Source of the DNA: Saprospirales bacterium
GTDB lineage: Bacteria; Bacteroidota; Bacteroidia; Chitinophagales; Saprospiraceae
Direction of reading: 5' to 3'
DNA: 64,000 bases
NCBI GenBank assembly: GCA_016703765.1
Contig: JADJBL010000028.1
Span: 1-64,000 of the forward strand
The notes beneath the pieces were generated by a model, which had not been told where the DNA came from, ran no database searches, and was given only the letters and a program-made list of their open reading frames with translations. The position numbers and the translations under genes are program-made. This document shows, piece by piece, positions 19,148 through 28,567 of this stretch. The number at the start of each line of letters is the position of its first letter. Positions within the stretch are counted from its first letter, which is position 1.

Positions 19148-20523
19148 TCAATTGGGGAAGAAGAGTAGGAAGGAGGTTCCGCCTGTCTCGCCACTTTTCA
19201 GGTCAAGCCTGATGTCGAGCAAGTCGGTCAGTTTTTTGACGATGGAGAGACCCAATCCCGATCCTTGCACCCTGGAATTGCGCGATTCGTCTGAACGGTA
19301 AAACCGGTCGAAAAGTTTGGGTATATGTGTCTGCGGAATACCTGGGCCGTCGTCGATTACCGACAGGCAATGGGTGGCGGCATCCCAGCGGCAAACAATG
19401 TTACCGCCGGAGCGTCCATATTTGATTGCATTCCCTACGAGATTTCCAAGGATCAAATCGAGGAAGACCGCGTCGGTCCTGATGTGGATTCCCGCCGGAA
19501 TATCCAGGTGCATATGCATATTTTTCTCCTCCACCAGAGCCTTCCATTTTTCCTGGAATTGGCCTAAAAATGGCAGAAGCTCCAGGTCTTGTTTACTTAT
19601 TTCCAAATTGGGCGAATCCAGCCGGGCCAATTGCAGGAGTTGATCGAGGATCTGGTTCATGCGGTCCACTTCGCGGATAACCTGCCCGATCTTTTCTTCG
19701 TATTGTTGTTGTTCCCGGGGCTTTCTCACCAGCACCTCCAGCGTGCCTCGAATACCTGCAAGCGGGGTACGCAATTCGTGGGAGGCGTCGGAAGTGAACT
19801 GTTTTTCCCGAAACAGCCCGCTTTCGATCCGTCGGAGCAACTCATTGATCGTGGTAGCCAATTGATGGATCTCATCCTTGTGTTGTGGAAGGGGCAAGCG
19901 GCGATGGATTGTTGCGTCGTTGATTTGGCCCATTTCTTTGATCAAGCGGTTAACCGGCTGGATGGATTGGGAAGCCGCGAAGGAAGTGGCCAGGTAGAGG
20001 ACGATCAGTAGAAAAGGGAATGCTACCAGGAGGGTAGTCCGTAAATTTTTCAACACAATGGTCGATTCCTGTCTGGAAATCCCAACGCTCAAATAGCCGA
20101 TGATCCGGCTCTCCTCGTTGCGGATGGGAAATTGCCCCACCCGCACTTGCTGACCTGCCATGCTGCTGTTGAAGTAGTTCCTTTGGTGAAAGGTGGTATC
20201 GAAGAGCAAATGACCGGATTTAAGGTTGGCCGAATGAAAGACCAGGCGCCCATTGGTTTTGACAACCTGTAAAAGGTAGGATTCACCTCCATTTGCAGGT
20301 GTTCCTGTTCTTCCCACTCCGGGAGGCGGTCGATAATGATGGAGTCGCCCTCGCTGCGGAGCGTGCTGAGCACTTCGTCCGCTTCCTGGGAGATATCCGA
20401 ATCGAGGTGGTTGAAGGAGGTGAGGAATACGACTGCGTATACGGCTAAAAAAACGAAGGTGGTAGCCACTGCGGCGGCTACCGTATTAAAGAATGCGATT
20501 CGATCTGTAAACCGAAAGCTCAT
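19148..20523 (-). CDS. sensor histidine kinase, frame-disrupted
   Basis: Membrane sensor. Read from 20523: first helix (AFFNTVAAAVATTFVFLAVYAVVF), a periplasmic domain, one frame break near 20285, then the second helix (LLVAFPFLLIVLYLATSF), a HAMP linker, H-box DASHELRTPLAG, N-box NLVGNAIKYG, DDGPGIP and GSGLGLSIVKKL. Adding one A in CAAATGG restores EHLQNGGESYLLQ across the break. Repaired length is about 458 residues. The start overlaps the response-regulator stop by four bases (ATGA). Likely senses an envelope signal, perhaps redox, judging by the rubrerythrin downstream; that is inferred. Confidence 0.9.
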
Positions 20524-21197
20524 GTGTCTTCGTTCACGCGATACCCGATGCCCCTGATGGTTTGGATGAATGAGGGCGCCCCGGGCTCGTCCAGTTTTTT
20601 TCGGAGGAAATTAATATATACGTCGATGACGGAGGTATCGTGATCAAAGTGAATATCCCAGACGTTTTCGATGATCCGGGTCCGGCGGCAAACCCGGCCT
20701 TTATTGCGCAGAAGGTATTCGAGCAGTGCAAACTCTTTTTGGGTAAGTTCGACTTCCTTCCCGTTTTTAGTTACCTGGTGCTTATCCGCGTCCAATTCGA
20801 TGTCTACGGTGCGAAAGACCTGTCGTGGCCCTTCACCGCTTCTCAGTAGCACGCGGATCCGAGCCAACATTTCCTCGAAAGCAAAAGGTTTGCGGATATA
20901 ATCATTGGCGCCGGCTTGCAAACCGAAAACGACCTCATCAACGGTATCCTTTGCCGTGAGGAAGATAATGGGCAACTGAGCGGCTTCTTTGCGAACAGCC
21001 CTGCAAATCTCAATGCCGTTCAACCCGGGCAACATCCAGTCGAGCAGAAGCAGGTCGTAGTCCTCCAGCCCTTCCAGGGCCATTTGCAGGCCCTGGCGGC
21101 CGTTATCGGCCACATCCACTGAAAATCCCTCCTCCTCCAACCCCTCCCGGATGAAATTTGCGATACTCAACTCGTCTTCAACAAGCAGGATTCTCAT
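20520..21197 (-). CDS. OmpR-family response regulator
   Basis: 225 residues: receiver domain 1-118 with acidic pocket (VEDE), phospho-acceptor Asp in LLLLDWMLPG, Thr in FLTAKD and Lys in RKPF, then a winged-helix DNA-binding domain (about 128-224; EFALLEYLLRNKGRVCRRTRI, then VIDVYINFLRKKLDEPG, RGIGYRV). Overlaps the kinase gene by 4 bases, a classic pair. The DUF2231 gene ends 21 bases upstream, so all five genes from 21686 to 17800 could be one transcript. Confidence 0.95.
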   Translation of the reverse strand: MRILLVEDELSIANFIREGLEEEGFSVDVADNGRQGLQMALEGLEDYDLLLLDWMLPGLNGIEICRAVRKEAAQLPIIFLTAKDTVDEVVFGLQAGANDYIRKPFAFEEMLARIRVLLRSGEGPRQVFRTVDIELDADKHQVTKNGKEVELTQKEFALLEYLLRNKGRVCRRTRIIENVWDIHFDHDTSVIDVYINFLRKKLDEPGAPSFIQTIRGIGYRVNEDT

Positions 21198-21218
21198 TGT
21201 GGAAAGATAAGGAATAAT

Positions 21219-21686
21219 TTAATCAGGCTCCACCTGTGAAAAATCGGGTATTGCCAATTCGACGCCGGCGGCGTGGCTGAATACCAATTCTCCTCCGCGA
21301 TACCCCGTGAGAGAAACTGCTGCAATGGCGAGGGTATAAAGCGCCACTCCAAGAGTTCGTTTCCTCGTTTCTTTCCACTTCAGGTACGGGGCTGATATCC
21401 GGAAAGCCAGCGCCACCATGCTGATCAAAAGGGTGATGAGCGCAGCCTGTTCGTGCAATTCCATGGCTTGTCCAAGGGCGCCTTCGTCCATGCCATCCCC
21501 TGCGATATTTCCGCTTAGAAAGGCGGCTGCTGCGCCAAGGGTACCCAATAACAGCAGAAAAAACGAACCCTGGCGAAAGAATTCCCGCTTGTTGAACAAA
21601 CTGATAACCTCAGAAAGAAACCCCGCCAAAAGAAGGGCGATGGGGAAATGAACGATCATAGCATGAAGGTGAGTTGCCGATAGCAT
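21219..21686 (-). CDS. DUF2231-family membrane protein
   Basis: 155 residues from ATG at 21686 (an upstream TTG in frame is less likely). MLSATHLHAMIVHFPIALLLAGF is the DUF2231 signature, with several His residues in the first helix; three more helices follow and a short acidic tail. Presumed first gene of the operon with the two-component system, rubrerythrin lipoprotein and a second DUF2231 protein. Possibly a haem or quinone-linked redox component, which is an inference. Confidence 0.8.
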   Translation of the reverse strand: MLSATHLHAMIVHFPIALLLAGFLSEVISLFNKREFFRQGSFFLLLLGTLGAAAAFLSGNIAGDGMDEGALGQAMELHEQAALITLLISMVALAFRISAPYLKWKETRKRTLGVALYTLAIAAVSLTGYRGGELVFSHAAGVELAIPDFSQVEPD

Positions 21687-21800
21687 ATCTATGTTTTTCG
21701 GCAAATTTCAACCCTTCCCGCTTGAATACAGGTTTAGAGATTATTAAAATACGCTTAAAATTCTCCTTTGTCCTCCCAAATCAATGTCTCCTGACTTGAC

Positions 21801-22826
21801 TTAACTATTATTAGCAGAATAATACTCCTCCACCTTCGCGATCCATTTTTTCTTCTCGCTTTCTTCGAGGAAACTGGCCTGGAAGGAGTTCTTCGCCAAC
21901 CTGGCAAGGTCGGTCTTCGACAGGAAGAGGGCCTTGGCCAGGGCAAAGAAGTTTTCGTTGAGGTAACCCCCGAAATAGGCCGGATCGTCTGAGTTTACGG
22001 TGATGAGCAGGCCCCGGCGGGTCATTTCGATGATCGGGTATTGGCTGAGGTCTTTCACGACTTTCAAGGCCACGTTGGAGAGGGGGCAAAGGGTGAGGGG
22101 TATTTTGCGTTTGGCCAATTCCTTGACGAGTTTTTGGTCGTCGAGGCAGCGGTTGCCGTGGTCGATGCGCACGACGTGCAATAGATCCAGCGCCTCCCAA
22201 ATGTATTCGGCAGGGCCTTCCTCCCCGGCGTGGGCCAGTGCCAAAAACCCTTCCTGGCGGGCCTTTTCGAACACATTTTTGAATTTGGATGGCGGATTTC
22301 CCAATTCCGAAGAGTCCAGTCCGACCCCGGCGATCCAGTGTTTGTAGGGTAGGGCCTGCTCGAGGGTTTTGAAGGCCGATTCTTCCGGAAGGTGCCGGAG
22401 GAAACACATGATCATCTTGAAGGTGATGCCGAGCTTTTGCTGTCCATCCTCCAGGGCCCTGTGGATCCCTTTAATGACGGTGTCGAAAGAAACGCCTCGG
22501 TCGGTATGGGTTTGGGGGTCGAAAAAGACCTCCACATGGACGACGTTTTGCGCGTGCACCCTCTCCAGGTAGGCATAGGTGAGTTCGTAGAAGTCCAGCT
22601 CCTCTATGAGCAACTCGGCGCCGGTGTAGTATATATTCAGAAACTCCTGCAGGTTGTTGAACCGGTAGGCGTCCTTCAAGTCCTCTACAGATCGGTAGGG
22701 CAGGATTCGGCCGTTCCTTTTGGCTATTTGAAACATCATTTCGGGTTCGAAGGTACCCTCGATATGCAGGTGCAATTCGGCTTTGGGCATGCCTTCGATA
22801 AATTTATCAATAGGAGAAAGGCTCAT
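21801..22826 (-). CDS. adenosine/adenine deaminase family protein
   Basis: 341 residues. Zinc-dependent amidohydrolase hydrolysing the 6-amino group of adenosine or adenine. Metal and catalytic motifs in order: AELHLHIEG (near residue 17), HAGEEG, IDHGN, LCPLSNV, and NSDDPAYFGGY. The last motif is typical of the adenine-deaminase subgroup (Aah1/ADE type) rather than true adenosine deaminases, so adenine is the likelier substrate. Length is normal. Not in an obvious operon: the SRPBCC gene ends 34 bases upstream. Confidence 0.88.
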   Translation of the reverse strand: MSLSPIDKFIEGMPKAELHLHIEGTFEPEMMFQIAKRNGRILPYRSVEDLKDAYRFNNLQEFLNIYYTGAELLIEELDFYELTYAYLERVHAQNVVHVEVFFDPQTHTDRGVSFDTVIKGIHRALEDGQQKLGITFKMIMCFLRHLPEESAFKTLEQALPYKHWIAGVGLDSSELGNPPSKFKNVFEKARQEGFLALAHAGEEGPAEYIWEALDLLHVVRIDHGNRCLDDQKLVKELAKRKIPLTLCPLSNVALKVVKDLSQYPIIEMTRRGLLITVNSDDPAYFGGYLNENFFALAKALFLSKTDLARLAKNSFQASFLEESEKKKWIAKVEEYYSANNS

Positions 22827-22860
22827 AAGTGTGGGGTGATTTTTGATTAAGGGGATCTCT

Positions 22861-23259
22861 TTACTTCTTCAGGTAGGCTTTCATAGGTTCCCAATAGAAT
22901 TCCTCCCAGCCCTTGCTCAATGCTTCGGCCTTGTGTTCCGGGATGTCTGTTTGAGAAAAGCGGAGACTGGTTTTGCCGTCCTTTTCTTCAAAGAGAAAAG
23001 TGCAGGTGGAAAAATGGTCGTCGGGCCAACCCTCTTCTCTAAAGTGCCAGGCCTGTACAATTTTCTCGCCCTCTTTCAATTCGATATTGTGCCCGTGGCA
23101 ATAGCCATCGAATACATCGAACTTCCCATCGATCTGTTTGCTCATCGTCACCTCCCCACCGGTAAAGGCGCTGTGCTTCTTTTCGTCCATGATCAGTTCA
23201 TAAACTTCTCCCGGAGGAGCGTCGAAAGTAAGGGTTTGTTCTATAGATTTCGTTTTCAT
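22861..23259 (-). CDS. SRPBCC (AHSA1-like) domain protein
   Basis: 132 residues. The START-like fold is recognisable from DAPPGEVYELIMDEKKHSAF, then GGEVTMSKQIDGKFDVFDGY, EKIVQAWHFR and the C-terminal helix GWEEFYWEPMKAYLKK. Members bind hydrophobic ligands or, in the Aha1 branch, Hsp90; in bacteria the role is usually unknown. It may be co-transcribed with the deaminase gene, 34 bases downstream. Confidence 0.85.
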   Translation of the reverse strand: MKTKSIEQTLTFDAPPGEVYELIMDEKKHSAFTGGEVTMSKQIDGKFDVFDGYCHGHNIELKEGEKIVQAWHFREEGWPDDHFSTCTFLFEEKDGKTSLRFSQTDIPEHKAEALSKGWEEFYWEPMKAYLKK

Positions 23260-23385
23260 TCCGGAATGTACCTTTTTGAGCCGAACCCCACAACATTCCC
23301 CTCAAAATTTGCAGCTCCTGCGCACCTTTGAAAGTCGCGCTTGTCCTTTGGTCGTTTATTTGGCTGTCTCTCCAAAAATAAAGCT

Positions 23386-25847
23386 ATGAAAACCAGGACT
23401 ACTCTTCTCCTCGCCTTGCTCTGTGCGCCTTTTGTATCGTTTGGGGAATATGAATACCCCTCCGCATCTCTGGATTCAAACGAAGTTTCCATCACCGGCC
23501 GGATACTGGATGAGCGCAGTCAACCCCTTCCCGGTGCTACGATCCTGCTCGACGACCCGCTTACCAACACGCTGGTCAAGGGAGAAGTGAGCGATCCGGA
23601 CGGTCTTTTCGTTTTTGAAAATATTCCCCCGGCAAGTATGCCCTTTCCGTTCAATTTATCGGTTATGCCGCCTATTCGACCGATTTGCCGTTGGTCGGTG
23701 GCGGAGAGGTGATAGACCTCGGCAGCATCACCCTCTCCACGGAGGGGACCGAATTGGAAGAAGTGACCGTGCGAGCAAAAGTGCCCTTTATCGAAAGGAA
23801 GCTCGACCGCCTGGTGGTGAACGTGGAAAGCGGGATCATCGCGGCCGGCAGCAGCGCCTTCGACGTGCTTCAGCGCTCCCCGGGCATAGTGATCAGCCAA
23901 AGCGACGCGATCAGTTTGAGGGGGAAATCGGGGGTGATCATCATGATGGACGGCAAACCCTCGCCACTTTCGGGCGCCGATCTGGCCAATATGCTCCGCG
24001 GCCTACCGGCCAACGCCATCGAGCGCATCGAGATCATCACCAACCCTTCCGCGAAATACGATGCGGCCGGCAATGCGGGGATCATCGATATCCGGATGAA
24101 AAAAGACCAAAGGCTCGGCGCCAACGGCAATATCACCCTCGGGGCCGGACACGGAAAATTCCCCAAAGCCAATGCAGGCGCAGGCTGGAATTACCGAAAC
24201 AAACGCCTTAATCTCTTCGGCAACTACAATTACAGCTATCGCGAGGCTTTTAATCACCTCGTATTGTACCGTCAGTTCTTCGAAAACGGCGTCTTCACGG
24301 GCGCCTATGACCAGGATAATTTCCTCCATTTCGACTTCAATACCCACGTGCTGCGAGCCGGCGTTGATTTTTCTCCTTCCGAAAAAACGATTATCGGGGT
24401 CGTGGCGAATGGAGTGCGCAACCGCTTCAGCCCCACGGGCGACAATGTGTCGGATGTGCTGGGCGCCGATGGGAAAAAAGAATCGTCCTTCACCACCCAC
24501 AACGACAGCCAGGATAGCTGGAATAACTACTCGCTCAACGCCAACCTGAAACAAAGCTTCGGTACCAAGGGCATCGAGCTGAGCGCCGACCTGGATTACG
24601 CCCGGTTTTGGAACCAGACTATTCAAACCTTTACCTCCAATTACTACGACCTGAACGGCGAACCTTTCTTGCCCACCTACATCCTCTTCGGAGACCTGGC
24701 CGGGAACCTCGACCTGAAATCGTTTAAAACCGATTACACGCACCCCCTGGAGGGAAACGCCAAATTCGAAGCAGGACTAAAAACGAGCCTGGTGACCGCC
24801 GACAACGACGTGCAGTTTTTCGACAAGAGTAATGGACAGGCGCTGTTCGATTCCACCAAGAGCAATCATTTCATTTACGAGGAAAACCTCAACGCGGCTT
24901 ATATCAATTTCTCCAAAGAATTCGAAAAGTGGAGCGTACAGCTCGGCTTCCGTGGCGAGCAGACCAATGCGAAAGGCGACCAACTCGTCAGCGGCGAGCG
25001 CTTCGATACGAGCTATGTGAACCTCTTCCCCAGCGGGTTTTTCAATTATAAACTCAGCGAAAACCATGAGATTGGCGCCTCCCTGAGCCGTCGCCTCGAC
25101 CGGCCGACCTACAAGCAGCTCAATCCTTTCAAGTTCTTCCTCGATCCCAGCACTTTCAGCCAGGGAAATCCCTTCCTGACGCCCCAATTCACCTGGTCGT
25201 ACGAACTGACCCATACCTTTAAACAGCGCTACGTCACCACCCTTTCCTACAGCAAAACCCTCAACAACATCACCCAGGTCATTAAGCCCGATCCCGTGCA
25301 GCCAAACGTGACTATACAGACCGACGACAATATTACCTCCTTCGAATACTATGGCGCCACGGTTGCCGCCACCGTCGAGCCCACCAAATGGTGGACCAGC
25401 GTGAACAACCTGAATGTCTTTTACGGAAGATATACCGGAAATGTGGCCGATACCCAGCTGGACGATGGCCGGGTGAATTTTAACGTCAGTTCCAACAATA
25501 CGCTTACGCTCCCCAAAGGCTGGGCCGGGGAGCTCAACTTCTTTTACCAGGGCAGCCAGCTTTATGCCTATATGGATCTGGACCCGCAGTGGCAGCTCTC
25601 GCTGGGCATTCAAAAATCGCTTTGGGAGCGCAGGGGCACGATCCGTTTCAACGTGAGCGATATTTTCTGGACCCTTCCCCCGTCGGCCGATATCACTTTT
25701 ACGGATTACAAAGAGCGCTTCGACGTGGAGCGGGAGACGCGGGTTGCCAACCTGTCGTTCACCTATCGCCTGGGCAAGAACACGGTTGCGCCCAGCCGCC
25801 GGCGCCAGGGAGGGGCCGAGGAGGAGAAAAGGAGGGCAAACGGATAA
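23386..25847 (+). CDS. TonB-dependent receptor-like outer-membrane protein, frame-disrupted
   Basis: Signal peptide from ATG at 23386, then a carboxypeptidase-regulatory-like domain (SITGRILDERSQPLPGATILL). At the C-run 23626-23630 one C is missing; adding it restores IPPGKYALSVQFIGYAAYSTDLPL in place of an early stop. The rest contains a plug domain (FDVLQRSPGIVISQSDAISLRGKSG, RIEIITNPSAKYDA) and a long barrel of the OMP_b-brl_3 type, ending in an Arg/Glu-rich tail instead of an aromatic residue. Repaired length is about 820 residues. Imports or binds an unknown ligand; no SusD partner is adjacent. Confidence 0.88.
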
Positions 25848-25859
25848 ACGATCCCGTTC

Positions 25860-26150
25860 TTAATTCCACCTGGGCCTTGCGATCAAGGCAACTAGGATGA
25901 AAAGGGTGTATGCCAGCCCCGGCAAGGCGAAAAGCCAAAGAATGGCCTTGGCAGGCAAATAGCGGTGGGTGGAGTAAAGCCACCAGCCGCCCCCAACGGC
26001 GATGGCCGCGACGGCGACCAGGATCAGCCACATGCCCAAATTGCGGGAGGTAATGGACCCGTCGCCCAGGCCGACAAAAAAGAAGTAGAGGACTACCGCT
26101 GCGACCAGGGCGTCGAAGGACCATAAGATCCAAAAATAGGTGGGATTCAT
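25860..26150 (-). CDS. small three-helix membrane protein
   Basis: 96 residues, mostly hydrophobic: helices about 5-27 (FWILWSFDALVAAVVLYFFF), 38-60 and 69-90. No catalytic motif. The dodecin gene ends 12 bases upstream, so the two are probably co-transcribed. Similar short proteins occur widely in Bacteroidota, but I cannot assign a function. Confidence 0.65.
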   Translation of the reverse strand: MNPTYFWILWSFDALVAAVVLYFFFVGLGDGSITSRNLGMWLILVAVAAIAVGGGWWLYSTHRYLPAKAILWLFALPGLAYTLFILVALIARPRWN

Positions 26151-26162
26151 AGATCCGGCAGT

Positions 26163-26366
26163 TTAGCGCTCCACTTTGAAGGTCAATTTTACATTGACCC
26201 TGTACTCATCGACCTTGTTGTCCTTGACCGTTGCGCTCATGTCCTGGACATACACGGAAACAATGCCTTTGAGGGTTTTGCTCGCTTCGGCTACGGCGTT
26301 TTGGGTCGCATCCTCCCAGCTCTTGTTCGAACTGGACATAATTTCGATCACTTTTAAGATTGCCAT
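26163..26366 (-). CDS. dodecin family flavin-binding protein
   Basis: 67 residues, the full dodecin length. Residues KVIEIMSSSNKSWEDATQNA contain Trp17, the residue that stacks on the bound flavin, and the C-terminus EYRVNVKLTFKVER is the conserved last strand. Dodecamers store or buffer riboflavin/FMN in the cytoplasm. Located between the GMC oxidoreductase (a flavoprotein, ending 59 bases upstream) and a small membrane protein on the same strand, so a flavin-related unit is plausible. Confidence 0.93.
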   Translation of the reverse strand: MAILKVIEIMSSSNKSWEDATQNAVAEASKTLKGIVSVYVQDMSATVKDNKVDEYRVNVKLTFKVER

Positions 26367-26425
26367 ATTGGTGTTTTTTATTTACGCGGTTCAATTTTCC
26401 AAATATAAGAAAAAAACAGAAGAAG

Positions 26426-27994
26426 TCATCTCTCATCTCTCACCTGTACGTGTTCCATTGCCCATTCCGCCAAAGCCGTGATCGTCAGACTGGGGTTCAC
26501 CCCGGGATTGCAGGGTATCACCGAGCCGTCGACGATGTACATATTTGGGTAGTTGTGTACTGCAAACCGCTCGTCGACCACGCCCCCGGCAGCATCCCGC
26601 CCCATGGGGCAGCCGCCGATGATGTGGGCCGTGGAAGCCATGTTCAGCCCAATCTCCGTAATGGAGTTTACGGCTACTCCACCTGTTTTATCCGCGAAGC
26701 GGTGCATGACCTCCTGACCGGCAGCGATGTAGGCCGGCACCCGGCGATATTCTTCGGCCTTGTTGTCCATCTTCATCCGGCCGTTCTTCCAGATCATGCG
26801 CATGGAATTGTCGAGGGTCTGCATGACGAGCAGCACGATGCCGTTTTGAGCCAGATCTCTGGAAAATAATACTTTCAGGGTCTTCCAGGGGTTCTTGAAT
26901 CCGGCGGCGATCATTTTGAGCAGCCTGAGTGGAATGGAACCCGGTCCGGCAGCGGGAACGCCCAGACGCATCAGGAGGCCCGAACGGTTTGGAAATTTGA
27001 CCAGTTCGATATTGGTATGTTCGTCGGCCTGAAACACTGAACTGATCGCCACCCCGTGGTTCATTTTTTCGCGGGCATTGGTCACCCCGCAGAGGCTTTC
27101 GGAATTGGTGCGCAGGTTTTGCCCCAAGGCGTCGGAGAGATGGGGGAGGGTCTTGTATTTGAATTTCTGGGCGAGCAATAATTTTAGGGTCCCCAGCACC
27201 CCGGCGCTGAACACGAGGCCTTTGGCACGGTATGTTTTATGGCCTCCGCCGAACAATGCCGTGCTGCTTCTGGTGTGGACCGTGTATGTTTTTTCCGCTG
27301 CGTCCCATTCGATCCGGGTGGCGAGGGTCTCCGCCTCGATCTGAGCGCCGTGTTGTTCCGCGAAATAGAGGTAGTTTTTGTCCAGGGTGTTTTTGGCGTT
27401 GTGCCGGCAGCCCACCATGCAGCCGGCGCATTCGATGCAGCCGTTGCGCAAGGGGCCTTTCCCTCCGAAGTAAGGATCTTTTGGCTGGTCCGGATCTCCG
27501 TAATAAACCCCCACATCCACCCCTTTGAAGGTATGGCCCTGGCCCATTTCCTCCGCCACTTCCGCCAGGAGCCGGTCGTCGATATTTCCATTGCGCGCCG
27601 GGGTACTACCCAACATATACCTCGCTTTGCGGTAATGGGGCGCCAGGGCTTCCTTCCAGTCCCTGAATTGAAACCAGGCCGGGTGTTGGTAAAATTCGTC
27701 GCCTGGCTCCATGTGGGTGTTCGCATACACCAGGCTGCCGCCACCGACGCCCACGCCGTGGAGGACCATCACTTCCCGGAAAAAAGACAGCTGTTGAATG
27801 CCGAAACAGCGCAGGAGAGGCGCCCAGAGATATTTGCGGATCTGCCAGTTGGTTTTCGCAAAATCGCGGTCGCGGTAGCGTTTTCCCTTCTCCAGGACCA
27901 GCACGCGGTATCCCTTTTCAGACAGCCGCATGGCCGATACGCTGCCCCCAAAGCCGGAGCCGATGACGATGTAGTCGAAGTTTTCAGTTTTCAA
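26426..27994 (-). CDS. GMC-type FAD oxidoreductase (cholesterol-oxidase-like)
   Basis: 522 residues. FAD Rossmann motif at the N-terminus (DYIVIGSGFGGS), then HGVGVGGGSLVYAN, then a Cys cluster CIECAGCMVGC followed by AKNTLDKNYL, and the C-terminal GMC block IVDGSVIPCNPGVNPSLTITALAE. The Cys cluster in this position is known in the cholesterol-oxidase-like branch and may hold an iron-sulfur centre. No ATG lies before the FAD motif: the only plausible start is a TTG at 27992-27994 inside an intergenic repeat, and a stop sits two codons upstream. Substrate unknown, probably an alcohol or sterol. Confidence 0.85.
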   Translation of the reverse strand: MKTENFDYIVIGSGFGGSVSAMRLSEKGYRVLVLEKGKRYRDRDFAKTNWQIRKYLWAPLLRCFGIQQLSFFREVMVLHGVGVGGGSLVYANTHMEPGDEFYQHPAWFQFRDWKEALAPHYRKARYMLGSTPARNGNIDDRLLAEVAEEMGQGHTFKGVDVGVYYGDPDQPKDPYFGGKGPLRNGCIECAGCMVGCRHNAKNTLDKNYLYFAEQHGAQIEAETLATRIEWDAAEKTYTVHTRSSTALFGGGHKTYRAKGLVFSAGVLGTLKLLLAQKFKYKTLPHLSDALGQNLRTNSESLCGVTNAREKMNHGVAISSVFQADEHTNIELVKFPNRSGLLMRLGVPAAGPGSIPLRLLKMIAAGFKNPWKTLKVLFSRDLAQNGIVLLVMQTLDNSMRMIWKNGRMKMDNKAEEYRRVPAYIAAGQEVMHRFADKTGGVAVNSITEIGLNMASTAHIIGGCPMGRDAAGGVVDERFAVHNYPNMYIVDGSVIPCNPGVNPSLTITALAEWAMEHVQVRDER

Positions 27995-28055
27995 TTCTCA
28001 GTGTTCAGTTTTCAGTGAAAATATAAGCGAAAATTGAAAACTGAACACTGAAAAC
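27977..28055. repeat. heptamer inverted repeat between divergent genes
   Basis: Left arm 27977-28014 made of about five heptamers of the form TTTTCAG (variants TTTTCAA, TGTTCAG); right arm 28027-28055 is the reverse complement (CTGAAAA, CTGAACA). It fills the promoter region between the GMC gene (minus) and the MaoC gene (plus), and its left arm overlaps the first codons of the GMC gene. Confidence 0.85.
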
Positions 28056-28066
28056 TGTAATATCCT

Positions 28067-28074
28067 TACCTTTG
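28067..28074 (+). promoter_or_regulatory. -7 promoter element of the MaoC gene
   Basis: TACCTTTG matches TAnnTTTG, 18 bases before the ATG at 28093. It argues against a start at the TTG within it (28072). Confidence 0.45.
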
Positions 28075-28092
28075 GCGAAAGAAACAACGAAC

Positions 28093-28491
28093 ATGCACCT
28101 AGGTCAGATTTTCGAACTCAGCTTTCAATTTTCCCAGCAGCAGGTCAATCAGTTTGCAGAAGTGACCGGCGATAACAACCCCATCCACTCCAACGAACAG
28201 TATGCGGCCCTGACCCCTTTCAAACGGCCCATCATGCATGGCTTTCTCTCGGCATCCGTGTTCAGCCGCATTTTCGGCACCTTGTACCCGGGTGAGGGCA
28301 CCATCTATATGTCCCAAACCATGAATTTCCTCAAACCCATGTACGTCGATACCTCCTACAAAGCCGTACTCACGGTGGCCGAGATCTTTGCGGAAAAACA
28401 CCGCGCCAGAGTGACCACGGAAGTGCTTTCACCCGAGGGAGAGAAGGTCATTTCGGGAGAGGCACTGGTGTATCATAAAGAGAAAATCTGA
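28093..28491 (+). CDS. MaoC-like (R)-specific enoyl-CoA hydratase
   Basis: 132 residues from ATG at 28093. Single hot-dog fold with the hydratase signature NQFAEVTGDNNPIHSNEQYA (Asp and His catalytic) and PIMHGFLSASVFSRIFGTLYPG. Hydrates trans-2-enoyl-CoA, linking beta-oxidation and hydroxyacyl pools, as in PhaJ-type enzymes. Length is normal for the single-domain family. An upstream TTG in the same frame lies within the promoter and is rejected. Confidence 0.9.
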   Translation: MHLGQIFELSFQFSQQQVNQFAEVTGDNNPIHSNEQYAALTPFKRPIMHGFLSASVFSRIFGTLYPGEGTIYMSQTMNFLKPMYVDTSYKAVLTVAEIFAEKHRARVTTEVLSPEGEKVISGEALVYHKEKI

Positions 28492-28494
28492 TTG

Positions 28495-28567
28495 GGTTTA
28501 GAAAGTTTAGAGGGTTTAGAAGGTTTAGAAAAAACTAAACCTCCTAAACCCTCTAAACCTCCTAAAC
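28495..28567. repeat. nonamer inverted repeat between convergent genes, likely terminator
   Basis: Left arm of about four nonamers related to GGTTTAGAA, a short A-rich loop, then a right arm of the complementary nonamers (CCTAAACCT type). It starts three bases after the MaoC stop and reaches the stop of the FG-GAP gene, so it can form a long hairpin in both transcripts. Confidence 0.85.
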
